From the NCBI GenBank assembly GCA_022829145.1, contig CM040743.1, positions 30,307,646 to 30,371,645 of the forward strand: a DNA stretch of 64,000 bases, read 5' to 3'. The notes beneath the pieces are model-generated. The model did no database searches. It had not been told where the DNA came from and saw nothing but the letters and a program-made list of their open reading frames with translations. Source of the DNA: Albula goreensis. Lineage: Eukaryota; Chordata; Actinopteri; Albuliformes; Albulidae. Numbering within the stretch: position 1 is the stretch's first letter; every line of letters starts with the position of its first letter. Positions 35,931 to 47,182 of this stretch are shown here, one piece after another. A program made the position numbers and the translations under genes.

Positions 35931-38363
35931 CTGCATAATCAATTTGCAATGGGGGAGGGCCAGAGAGAATAAAACAGAGAGAATGTTTAAGCCAGGACCC
36001 CATTTCTATATATTTTTGCCCTGGAGGGCCACAAGCCCCTTTGTCCAGTCTAGCCTGTAGTTTTATGGCCTTTCTATAAGAGTAGCCTTTAGGTTGTCTG
36101 AAGAAAGAGTACCTTATTGTCATATTTGAAATGTTAAGTACTGGAAATCTCTTTCAAATTAAATAAAACATGAATAAATTCAGCACCTTCAGTCAAGATT
36201 GTTGCTTACCAATAGACTGAGAAGGTCAAACTACACAATACTTTCTCTTTCTGGCAACATACAATTATAAATTTCACAATGATAAGCATCACACACAATA
36301 CATTCAATTCGTATTTCAGTTTTCAGTACATATAAAATATTTCTCTTCAACCATAGTGATTGATTATTTAAAATGAGTTATCGATTTGTAGAATCTAAGT
36401 TATTTATGAATGTTGGCCATTTGTCTCTCCCTTGTATAATGTATTCTCTGAATGTGTGGTGCTCTCCTGACAATATTTATTAGATTAATACCGCTACATT
36501 AAGTACTCTCATGCCATGTCAGGCTCCAAAAGGATGTCTGCTGTCTTTAAGAAATACATATCCTCTCCGATAGTCATTTTGTCTGACCTAGACTGACCTA
36601 GAGCACCAACTGGACTGTAGGATAACAAAGTGGAAAGTGGATACTGGATTAACAGTGAGAAGGTTACAAGAGTGTACTCATTTCAGCTATTGTACTCCTG
36701 GTGTATGGATGCCATAACAGTTATTTGAGAGAGACAACAGGGGAACAAATGTTATATTGGGGTGGCTGCTGTATAAGCTACACCAAACCAGTATACAAAA
36801 CTCAAAATATCTTGGTTATAAAGAGTTAGCAGAGCAGAGATAACATGGCGAAGCAGATGTACCTCCGCTTTGCCTTGGGGTATCCACCTCCATGTTGCAC
36901 ACTAAGTTCAGGACATGCTAATCATGCATAATCTTTTTCATGCATTACCCCTTTCGTATTATACATATATACAGTATATAAGCTAAATACTAAAAATTAA
37001 TTTTGAGTAAGTCTAAGCTTTTGTGCCAGACAAATTGTGCATACTGAAACATCAGCAGCATGTGGAAAAAACGCAGATCCCATTCTAAAAAAGTTGATCG
37101 TTTAACTTAAACCTTCCATTTATCCCATGCCGTTCATCTCCATGGCATGACTGTCCATGTCCTACACAGGAGGAACTATTATCTCTCAAAGAAAGTTAAC
37201 TGCTACTACTGGTATTTACATCCCCCATGCCAGTGTAAATTTGAATTATTTAACAGGCCTGTCTTAATAGTGCACTTATGGGGAATTAAAACTAATTTGC
37301 ATATATTGCAGGATTTGGTGAACACTTTAGGGGATGCATAATGTCTGGCAATTAGCATATGTCCTCACAAGCTCTGACAGACATTTGCTTTATGAAGTAT
37401 TCCATCATGTTCAAAGAATTTCCATGGTGGCAGTTATTTTGCTTGAATTCCAAATACCTTTAACTGGCTCATGTAATATGAGAATTTAAATGTTTCCCCG
37501 TTCAATAGTTTCCACTGGTGCTTCCTTCAATGTCTTCCTTTTTTCATTGAAGGTTCGTTTTCTTTGTTTATTGAATTTCAAGGCCCTGTGGTATTATTCG
37601 ATATAAATAGACGAGGAAGAGACTACATAAATTATCGAAGACTGCTGTTGGAAGTGGAGAGAGGCCACTGAAGTTACAGTAGCATAAGATTGTATCCTTG
37701 CAACTTGTAGCATAAGAAGTCACAAAGATGACCGCTGTCTACCATAGTTACCATAGCCGTAATGACCTCATATGTTTGCAGAATGTCACACAACCACATA
37801 CTACAGCATACTAAACATGGGTTATTTTCTATTTCATTGTTTTCCTTTTCTTCTTTATCTTAATTTAGCACGCACTTACTGTTACTTTAATGTATATTTA
37901 GACTGTTACTATAGAAAAGCTGATGGGACAGAAAAATCCAATCCTGCACAACGAAGCAAATCAGTGATACTTGGAAAGGAGGTGAGATGGCAATCACAAG
38001 ATGGTAAGAAGTCTTTGGTAGGTAACCAGCTATCTAGTTGTTCTACCATTAATGGTGATGTTAATGTATCCAGGTAGTATCAATCTTGGCAGATCATAAG
38101 TAAGCTTCCAAAAGTAATCACTTGCTGAGCACTTGAGATTCAAGTGAGACTAAAGGTTTAGTGACTCGATTACTGCATTGACTTCTACTGATAGAAGACC
38201 ATGTCCTTCCAGAAAAAAAATACTTTAACAAGATGGTTCATTTTTCTGTAGCTGACTAGCTAGATAGCTTATCTTCCCTTCACAAAGTAATGCTCAACAG
38301 TATCTGCTGATCTAAACAGCTACTAATTTAAATGTAAGTGCAAGTTAAGCAAACAGTACTTAC

Positions 38364-38498
38364 ACTTGAGTAGAAGGGCTCCCCAGACACACAGATAACA
38401 TCTTGTTCTTGAATGGTCAAAATGTCTTTAGCTAAGTGCAGTCGAACACTGAAAGGCTCCTGGCTTCCATCTTGCAGCAAATAAACCCCAGTCTTTGT
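38364..38498 (-). CDS. sntg1: sntg1 coding exon 2 (residues 10-54, PH1 N-terminal half)
   Basis: This 135-base exon is phase 0 at both ends (acceptor ttcag|ACA, donor AGT|GTAAGT). It opens with TKTGVYLLQDGSQEPFSVRL, continues through HLAKDILTIQEQDVICVSGE and ends PFYSS, nearly identical to recalled human SNTG1. In syntrophins this is the first half of the PH1 domain, which the PDZ domain interrupts. It is the longest coding exon in the window and is flanked by two of the longest introns (10.9 and 8.7 kb). Human has SG where this has SS at the end; the change sits at the exon junction just before the PDZ core. Confidence 0.96.
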
Positions 38499-40739
38499 CT
38501 GAAAGTAGAAAACAAAGTAATATTAATCCTTACTACTCGTACTACACTTACTCCGAATACTAAAAGTACTAATAACAGTAATATACATAATGATGGCAAA
38601 AATGTTTTTGTTGTTGTTATAACAGTACTGCACTTCATCACAACATTCTCCTTTCATACTGGGATTAATAGTTATATATACAGTACCGCCTTGCTCCAAA
38701 TGTCTCTATATTTGGAACAAGGCAGCAGTATCCATTTTTATGTTCTAAATGGGCCCTGTTGAGACAGGTGGTAGGCAGTAGTCGCTATGAATACAAATGT
38801 TTTTTCATGTTAAGAAACCCAGTGCAACTAGTTTTAAATGGTGGCACAAAAATTTAAAATATAATGTAAAAACAAAAAATTCAATCAAAGACTTGCCATT
38901 TTCATTCTGATGGTAAAATCAGTGTGTTAATTTGGAGACTAATGAAAGTGAAAAAAAACTTTTCTTCACATAACAAAGTGCATTTTTGCACCAAATATAT
39001 GAGAGTTAAGTTCATTTCGCAAAGAAGTGAGGACACAAAATGACTGGCAGTATTTCAAACTGTGGGAGGCATTCATTAAACAGTAATCAGAGTGAATTTG
39101 CATTCCTTTTACTGATTTCTAAACTAATTGGCATGCTTGTCCTATTCTTGACACCATGAACACTTATAATCAATGTCACAACTATTTCATATTACAAGGT
39201 TATTAATGAAAAGCACACCAATGTCAGACACCTTCTGAACACTGTAACACGGTACACATTCGTCAGCCACAACCACCAAGGTTTATTTCTAAATTATTTT
39301 GTTTTGCAAAGAAAAAGAGTGCGGGTTGTATTAAAATATAATGAATGGTACAATTACAAGAATGAAAAGAGAGAATGTGGAATCTGTACTTAACATTATT
39401 TTCTTCTTTGTAAAAAAAAAAGAATAAAGAGTAATTTAACATGTACACAATGACACATATTTCTTTATTAGAAACTACATGGGGAAGCAGCTGTTACTGT
39501 TTGCAGTATGAGACGTAGATATTCATGCATTTGCAACATTTAATCGTACATGTTAGTATTTTACCACATTACAATGCTTCCCAATTATTGGAGTTTATTA
39601 AACCGAAAGTTCGGGAGAAGTATTTTCAGACAGCTCCTCACTAAAATACCTCTATCCGTCAATATCGTTTTATATGCACATATTAAGTTAACATGTACCT
39701 TCTCTCCCATCACACTCACTGCTTCAGGCATAAATCTTCTTTTACAGTGTTGTCTGCCATTAGCACTTGTTGCCTGGCCATGGGCGTGCAACTCTACCCT
39801 TCCCTGCAGATCTCAGTGGGCTCCAACTGGTGCCCGTTGTGTCCTCTGCCCCGCCCCTGCATGCTTCTAGGGACCCGGCACCCTACACCCTCTCCCTCCT
39901 ATAATATTTCTGTTGCTGATTCTTTTCCCTTTACAAACACTGCTTGCTAAATAAAGCTTGTTAAATTTCTAGTTATTGTTTGCCATTTTGTTTGCGATTT
40001 GTATGAAATTCAGCTCTCTTCTTGGCTGGATATCTTTTGGGGGGTTCACCGCACCCAAAATAGTGAGGAATGACGCTGCCCACTTGGACTCCAAAACCAA
40101 GATTAAATGTCCGTACCGATATCAAACTTGCCACATCGAAATAAACCTCTTTGGAATGCATTCAATGTTGTCTGACAATTAATTCTACTGAATCAGGGTT
40201 TAGAAAGAAGTAGTTTATGTCATACATAGTTTAATTACAGTGTACATTTAGCAAACAAGTGGCTGAAAAGCATTGTCTCTTGCAAAGATATTTCAATGCA
40301 GCCTGCCATAACATTGTATGTTTCAGAATTTCCAAAATAAGGAAAGCTGTATGACAATATAATAAGCAGACAGTTGACTTAAAATCCCGCACACACTTAC
40401 TGTTATTTCAGTATATATTTATCAATTGTCAAATATGTAATACTGATCCTGTGTAATTCTGTCCCATGGGACAGAGAGGATATGTATTTCCACTTGGACA
40501 CACTGAACAAAAGACTCAGATTAACTAACAAGCAAAGCTTTCACTCAAAGTTTTGGAACACAAAATAGTGTCATTTCACAGCGTATCGTAAAGTTGTACA
40601 TTCTGAAATTCATGAATGCTCCCTAACGGCTTAATTGATAATCCTTATTTTGAAAGTTCCAGAAAAGTTCTGCGCTGATTGAAACTAAAATGTAGCTGCA
40701 TGAGTTTGGCTTGAAGTTGGATTAGTTTAGCTGGGCTGA

Positions 40740-41175
40740 GTGCCAGCCTGTCTATGGATTAGCTTTCATTCACTACCCACTGCGGTGTATTCATACGCCG
40801 TCTTGTCCAGACCCGATAGGCAGAGTGAGAGACTGTTCCATGCCAGGCTATCTGTTGGCTCAGCTACAGTGGCATATGCTGAGGAGGATCCACCCCCCCC
40901 ACGTGTTTGCACAGGCCCTAGCAGTAGGGATATCTCATGCTTTTGTTCTAAAGGCCATTTCCTGGCTGACAGCAGCTACTTGGTTGGGCCCTTTGATTTC
41001 CCCTCGTGTTGATGTTAAGTGCCACCGCTGCGGTCGCTTGGGGCCCCTGCAGGGGGGTGCTCCACCTTGGATTGGCGAAAGCCAACTGTGGCTCGACCAC
41101 CGAAATTCCTCTGGCCCCGCTGAGCGACTGTGCGCTGGAATAAGCTCTTTAAAATCTTCACCCCAGGAGCTTCAG
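40740..41175. other. GC-rich island of unknown origin
   Basis: It is clearly GC-richer than the surrounding intron, with several CpG and GGGGCC/GGCCCC-type runs. The plus strand is open for over 350 bases from 40825 (starts MRDCSMPGYLLAQLQWHMLR) and is rich in Leu, Trp and His, but I recognise no family. It could be a fragment of a retroelement or other insertion. Confidence 0.45.
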
Positions 41176-41205
41176 TGAATGAAGTCCTCAGTTGGACACA
41201 GGCGT

Positions 41206-41412
41206 AGATTTACATATTTAGCAAACGCCATTATCCAGCATGACTTACACAGTTTACATATCAACATACTATCCATTTATACAGCTGGATATTTTACTGA
41301 AGCAATTTGGGTACCTTGCTAAAGGAGACAACAGCAGTGCCCTACCTGGGAGTCAAATCCAATACCCTCTGCTTTGGAAAACCAGCTCCTTAAACATTAT
41401 GCTACATGCTAC
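41206..41412 (+). repeat. Fish dispersed repeat (copy 1)
   Basis: It begins ATTTACATATTTAGCAAACG and runs through AGCTGGATATTTTACTGAAG, TACCTTGCTAAAGG, CAACAGCAGTGCCC and ACCTGGGAGTCAAATCC to CTCCTTAAACATTATGCTAC. This is the order of a repeat common in many fish genomes. Confidence 0.75.
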
Positions 41413-42209
41413 TGTTTTAATCATTAAGCTTATTACAAGTTTATTAAAGTGCATATCAATGAAGAGATGCAGAAACAGCAATCTCTCTTGAGGTTTAGAC
41501 CACATATATAAACCTGTGGATTTCTGAGTTTCCAACGCACTATTAAACTTGTAATGGCCCAAAACTGCCTGTATCGATTAGAATAGCTATAAAGTAAACG
41601 TGCCAAAATCACATTATATATGCTTGACAATGAGGTATGCTTGTGGAAATTTGTGGTATATATATGAATCACATGTGAAATATCAATAAACACATGATTA
41701 ATGTAAAACATTCATTTTATTTTTCTGAGAGGGTCAATGAGTGTATATGACTCCCAGAGAAGGGTTATTAAAACACAAACAATATTTATTCAACAGAAAG
41801 AGTATTATGTGCAAATTCACATATGCACATATTAACAGTAAACAAACTACACTAATGTTTAAGGTCTGTATTAATTAATGTATAGCAGGTATACACATGT
41901 ATTAAAATGAAACTAAATATACATAATACTGTTGATGTCTATCATCTAATTGTTCCAGGTTTTTCCATGATAACTTTTGTTGTGGAAAACACCTCGGTTG
42001 TGTCCTGTTGTTTACAGTTCATAGGATGTTTTCTCTGGTGGTCTCCAGGGCATATCTGTTTTGTAGAAGCATTGCAATTCTGTTGCTTCACTGTGTTCCT
42101 GACTGTTAGCCCAGGCCTAGCGAATCTTACCGTGCCGTCGACTGTGTGTCTATGAGTCACTGAGGGACGGTGCTCCACAGCTGCTCTGCAGGGGACTGTA
42201 GATAGTCTT

Positions 42210-42229
42210 TAATTACCCATCGGTAATTA
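42210..42229. promoter_or_regulatory. Perfect TAATTA-containing palindrome
   Basis: TAATTACC and GGTAATTA form a perfect 8-base inverted repeat with a CATC spacer. TAATTA is the core site of many homeodomain proteins. Function is inferred only. Confidence 0.35.
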
Positions 42230-43254
42230 CCTGACCGCTTCCCATCTACGTCTTGTGCGGCTGTGTACCATATCTTTTTGCATTAGCTCATGGGAATTGA
42301 GCACAGTTAATTATTCCCCATCTCCACTGACATTTGCTTGGATGATTTGTATGGATAATCACACTGCACTGTTTTAATGCAGATGTAAAATTCTCCTTAA
42401 AAAGCTTTTCATTCTACATGTTTTTAGATATCAGGGACAAATTAAATAAACACATAAAAATCAGGCATATTTAGATTTGCATTTAATTATCTTACATTCA
42501 GCTGAATTTAAAATCCTTTGTGGTATGAGATGGTGTGCTATCCTAAGGTGTGCAAAACCAGTGAAAAATCCAATGTTACTTTCATTTCATACTTCTGAAA
42601 GGGGGACAAACCCTTCAATAGTATGGAGGTTCAAATGGTAATGTTAATCATTTAGATTTATAGGACCTATCGCCTGTCAATCACTGTTTGGACCAATCAC
42701 AAGGTGGCTCTTTCACATAAAACACAATTATCAGCTCAATTCAGTGCATCAGAATTGCTTAAGAATCGTGTCGCTGATTGCTTATGGGTCTGCTTATTTT
42801 TGGCTTTATGAAATCGCCCATCCCTTTTTCCATATGGTGCAAGCAATCTGCTTGGTAAACACACCAAGGGGATATATTATTGAAAACTGGGGTATAGTAA
42901 AAATATACAATGAAGCATGACATTGTCTTCCAGACAATTTACATATCGTCAGAAATAAGAATGAAGATAAGATTAAGATAGGATTACCTGTAATTATAGC
43001 TGGTTCAAGCAAGCAACATTTCAGCTGTGTACAGTATAAAATGAAGCGATCATCTCCAGACCAGCAACATGCTGATTTGAATGCTCTCAGCCTCTGAGAT
43101 AGGACTCCAGCTATGTTAACTGACAGGATCTTCTTCAGACTTACAATGTTAACAACAACAATGTCTATGTTTACACATTCATATTTTGTCCTTATTTTAT
43201 TCCCATACTTGGAATTTGGAAATCATGGAAACACAAACACAACTGCAGTAATGT

Positions 43255-43460
43255 CATATGGTAGCCTGTGGACATGTTGAATGTGTAGGGTCCATGGCAA
43301 GCGGCTCTGCCAATGTGCACATGCTCACCATGACATCATCAGTGAGCACATGTTTTGAACAGTCTAACTATTTAAGACTGCTCATGTGCGCCATAGTACA
43401 CCAATACTGTGGCGCCAGAAACACGCAATGGGCAATAAAACTTAGTAAATAAAAATAAAG
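43255..43460 (+). repeat. Possible LTR-related segment
   Basis: It contains TATTTAAGA (about 43369), then TGGCGCC, which resembles a tRNA-Lys-type primer-binding start (about 43409), and two AATAAA signals (43433-43455). No paired LTR, gag or pol is visible, so this is a weak call. Confidence 0.2.
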
Positions 43461-44175
43461 GACAGACAAACTCTCTCTCGCCACTTCTTCTTCTTACCTT
43501 TTGACCCCTCTTGCTCTCCTCCTCCTCTGGCACGCACGCAAGAAACCTCCTGGCCTGCATTTCACCTTGGAGGCAAACACTCAACCATCCTGCACAGCAT
43601 GGTGCATTATAGGCCTACTCCACGCGACGGAACCACAGCCATCCAGCGTGGTAACCTGAACATTGTTCCCGAACAACAGCAAACCTAATCATTTGATCCA
43701 GACGCGCAAACTCAAAGTTCAGCAGCGACATTCCTTCTCCAACAACGGACAGACGGATGAAAGGACAACACCTTGGACAAATGAACTGCATTATATTTGC
43801 AACTACACATAAGATGAACACATCTTGTTGAAAGTTCATGTTCTATGTAATTGCTTTGTAATGCAATTACAATATCTGTATTGTCTGTATAATCGTGCAT
43901 AGCCCACTTCATTTAACAGTATTGGCTAGCTAGCTACAGCTAATTAGCTTTATACCAGCGAACATTTATTATATCTTCCACAAACAGGAATTTATAATTC
44001 AGCTTTCTTAACCAAGATCCGTGCATACGATTTCTACAACGGCTGACACTATATACCATTTTCCTCCAAATCCGCCACATGAACTGAGCAATTTGGAGCA
44101 TTACTAAGCGCCGTGAACGTTACCGACACATGCACATACAGACGGACACGATCCCATTGTTCCCAACCTATGCAT

Positions 44176-44198
44176 GCACACACACACACACACACACA
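44176..44198. repeat. (CA)n microsatellite
   Basis: About 11 CA units followed by an interrupted continuation (TACACAC). Confidence 0.95.
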
Positions 44199-44548
44199 TA
44201 CACACTTTCCTTAGAGTGATAGAAACCATCTAATTAGGATTTTCTCTGTTGATTAATAAATATATTTTATTAAACATTGTGTCTGTGTTGATGTCAAAAG
44301 GACATGAGCCGGAGTCAAACCAATGTTATGAATCATTAGTTGTTGTATCTTTAATTATAGATAAGAGTGTCAATAATTATAGTTCATGATTATTAAAATG
44401 AGACTGATTAATGAATGAAATGAGATTGATTTCCATGTGAGTCGACTAGGGGTAAAACCTGAGTACACTTGTGATAATTTAGAATATTAATATTATTTTG
44501 TGTTGCCGTGATAGAATCTGGCACATTATCCTCATTTTATTCTGTAAA

Positions 44549-44647
44549 TAACTGGTACCACTTGTGAGGAATAAAATAATAAATCCCAACGTAACCGGTG
44601 CCCACGTGAGGATCAATAAATTCATACATAACTGGTGCCACATGTGA
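44549..44647 (+). repeat. Three-copy E-box repeat
   Basis: TAACTGGTACCACTTGTGAG (44549), TAACCGGTGCCCACGTGAGG (44592) and TAACTGGTGCCACATGTGA (44629) share one pattern at 43- and 37-base spacing. Each contains a different CANNTG hexamer. Confidence 0.6.
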
Positions 44648-46480
44648 TTCTTAAATAATTCCTACACAAGAGCTAATTCAAAGACAGCCTGGAGCCTCGG
44701 GTGACTTAAACCTCACAGACTGAGCTACTGCAGTGCCCAATCCACTTTCTTTCCCAGAAGTGTTACGTAATGATAAGACACGGCTAGGAATGTGTCTACT
44801 CCCCCTTTAATGTATTGCTGACATATAAGTTGTGATATCGTGCTGTTTTTGCTGATCTTTGTTTTCTGTACTTTGCCTGAACATTCCTCCGGTATAGGGC
44901 TGTATGCTCACAGTCAATAATGTTCTTAGTCAATGTTCATAGTCAATACATTTACCCACCCTCCTTTGCTATCTCAGGGCATGCATAAGATTGATTGGGC
45001 CATTATCAAAACAAGCACACAGCTATTGGTATCAAGCAGAATCAGATCATATTCCAGCACCTTTTTTTAATATACAGAATTACAATGGACTGCAATTAAT
45101 TACAAAATCTGACATCTTTCTCTGCCCTTGGGACATTTTAAGAATGTGATTAAATATGCAAAAGACAAAGCGTGATGTTTGGTCGTCTAATATCCTTCTG
45201 AAGTGAATGTGCTAACATTTTACACACTTCCAAAAATGCATATACATTATGCATAAACATAAATGAAAATACATAAAGATGACTTGTGCCCCCAGGCTGA
45301 GATAATAGCTAGAATTTATTCTGTTGCATTGGCAAAGTTCCAAGATTTGGATATTCTTTCTGGACTAGTTGTTAAAATTCTACCATTCTATTCCAGCAGA
45401 CACAAGACACAAGATAACAGTCCTGCCACTTTATGAAAGCATAGAAAAACTGAATATGAATATTCAACATTTTGAACTCATGTTCAACATTTCACAACAT
45501 GATTTTGATGCTTCAGACATAAACAAACGTGTTGCTATTGATTTCAAATATGTCTACACTGCAAGTGGGTTACATTTAACACATGCCATTAAGATGCATA
45601 GCTGGCCAAACTCAATTGGGGCAATTTTTTTTTATCAGTTTCAGCTGAAGGATTTTTGTAGTAAACCATCAGTAATGTAGTAATTACATGTACTTAAGTA
45701 GGTTTTGTAATTGTCATGTTTTGGTGATATGATAGTAGATGCTTCAAATGTAATTCATATTTTTTGTTGATAAAAGTCTCTGCACACTAATTTGAGATGG
45801 CTGGAAGAAGTTTATCTTACAGACGTACTGACAGTCATTGCTACTAGCTAGTCCAAAAATATCTACTGCCAGTTTGTGCTTTCTCTCATCAACGATATCT
45901 TTTAAGTGATTGCATACTTGGAAATGTATAGATGTGATGTGTGAAGTCTGTGATGTGTGAGGAACTACTCTGGAAATTAATTACTCTGACAATTTGTAAG
46001 AGCATGCACTGTCAGAAATTGTGCCAAATTTCTGCTTCTTTTCAGTTGACAGTGCATCAGTTACGCTTGCAGAGATATTGAGGAGAATACTTCATTTGCA
46101 GCTTGTGTTCACAGACTGGGGGCATCAAATGAACCAGAGGAGCTCACTGGTGCACAATATGACTGATAGGCATCATGTGGTCATGCAACAGCCAATGGCG
46201 CCACCCTAGCCAGCACTGGCACAGCCCAGATTTGATACTACCACTGATTTTGATACTACACTTTGGAAAATGCCTTAGAGAGGTAAAGAGGGGTCTCTAC
46301 TTTAAACATCGAGAACCTTTATATTTTAATATGTGCACCTTTAGAATTTTTTATTGCTTTTTAGATGTTGTTAAAAAATTGAAGGTGTTCCATCTGTTTT
46401 GTACAATCAGTTACCTTCAGCATAAAAACTCAAAGAATTCAAAGACATTCTTCAAAAATAAAGTGACCTCAATTCATTAG

Positions 46481-46690
46481 ATTACGGTCATTTAGTTGGC
46501 ACTTTTTTATTCAAAGGGACCTACAATTAGGCTAACCAAGGGCCAATCCTTCCTGGGAGCAATGTGAAGTTAAGGGCCTTGTCCAAGGGCCAACAGCAAT
46601 GGTGTTCTTGCTATGGCTGTACTAGAGCTTGAACCACAAACCTCAAGGGTCCCAGTCATGTACCGTAGACACAGTAGACTACTGGCTGTC
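46481..46690 (+). repeat. Fish dispersed repeat (copy 2)
   Basis: It opens ATTACGGTCATTTAGTTGGC, continues with TTATTCAAAGGGACCTACAA and GCCTTGTCCAAGGGCC, and ends near ACTACTGGCTG, with a tRNA-like GAGCTTGAACCACAAACCTC. It resembles the opening of the copy at 41206 and ends 466 bases downstream of exon 1. Confidence 0.75.
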
Positions 46691-47155
46691 CATTTGTTTC
46701 AGAATTCAATAAGGAGGACTATTTAATATAATTTCTTTTGATGAGTAGGAAGTTCATTCCTTAGGCCAGGTACTGTTCAAAAATCACATAATCTTGTATG
46801 ACATTTCTTAGCATCTGGAGACAACAAAAATCTGTCAAAAAAGCAGGTATAATCTTATATGATGTAAGTATGAAAAATCACTGGAGGCAAGATATGTCTC
46901 ATCTCTGGACTTAGGCTCACAAATAAACAGTTGCAGGTTTCAATCTTGTCTGAAGCAAGGTACTTAACCTTATTTACCTCAGTGTATCTAAAGCTGTATA
47001 AATAAATAGAACACATAAACGTAAGCTATATAAATTGAACTGGATGCAGGTGCCTTTCTAAGCACATAATGGTATTATACAATTCTGCCACTGTATGACA
47101 AAACTATAAATGACAATGTATGGTTATGCCTTTTATTGGAAACAAAGAGTCATAC

Positions 47156-47182
47156 CTCCTCACTGGAAGTCTTGAAATCCAT
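47156..47182 (-). CDS. sntg1: sntg1 coding exon 1 (start codon, residues 1-9)
   Basis: It encodes MDFKTSSEE, against human MDFRTACEE as recalled, and ends in phase 0 at donor GAG|GTATGA. The exon also holds 28 bases of 5'UTR up to 47210, directly after a strong pyrimidine-rich acceptor (tctctttttcctag). An in-frame TAG lies two codons before the ATG, so this methionine is the real start for this exon structure. The base at -3 is C and at +4 is G, a middling initiation context. Because the exon opens with an acceptor, it is not the first exon of the mRNA: the cap site and promoter lie farther right. These residues precede the first PH1 strand. Confidence 0.9.

Larger units (their letters stand above)
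27436..38363 (-). other. sntg1 intron 2
   Basis: Noncoding, 10.9 kb, the longest complete intron in view. It contains a PIF-Harbinger relic (29330-29625), two G-rich tracts (32053-32079 and 35880-35930) and a possible SINE head (33345-33405). The rest is unremarkable AT-rich DNA. Confidence 0.8.
38499..47155 (-). other. sntg1 intron 1 of the coding region
   Basis: Noncoding, 8.7 kb. It holds a GC-rich island (40740-41175), two copies of a fish dispersed repeat, a homeodomain-type palindrome (42210-42229), a possible LTR-related segment (43255-43460), a CA array and three E-box repeats (44549-44647). Confidence 0.8.

Noticed and set aside
45369-45680. 103-residue open frame on the plus strand
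   Set aside because: AT-rich, no recognisable domain, no splice or repeat context; within chance expectation.
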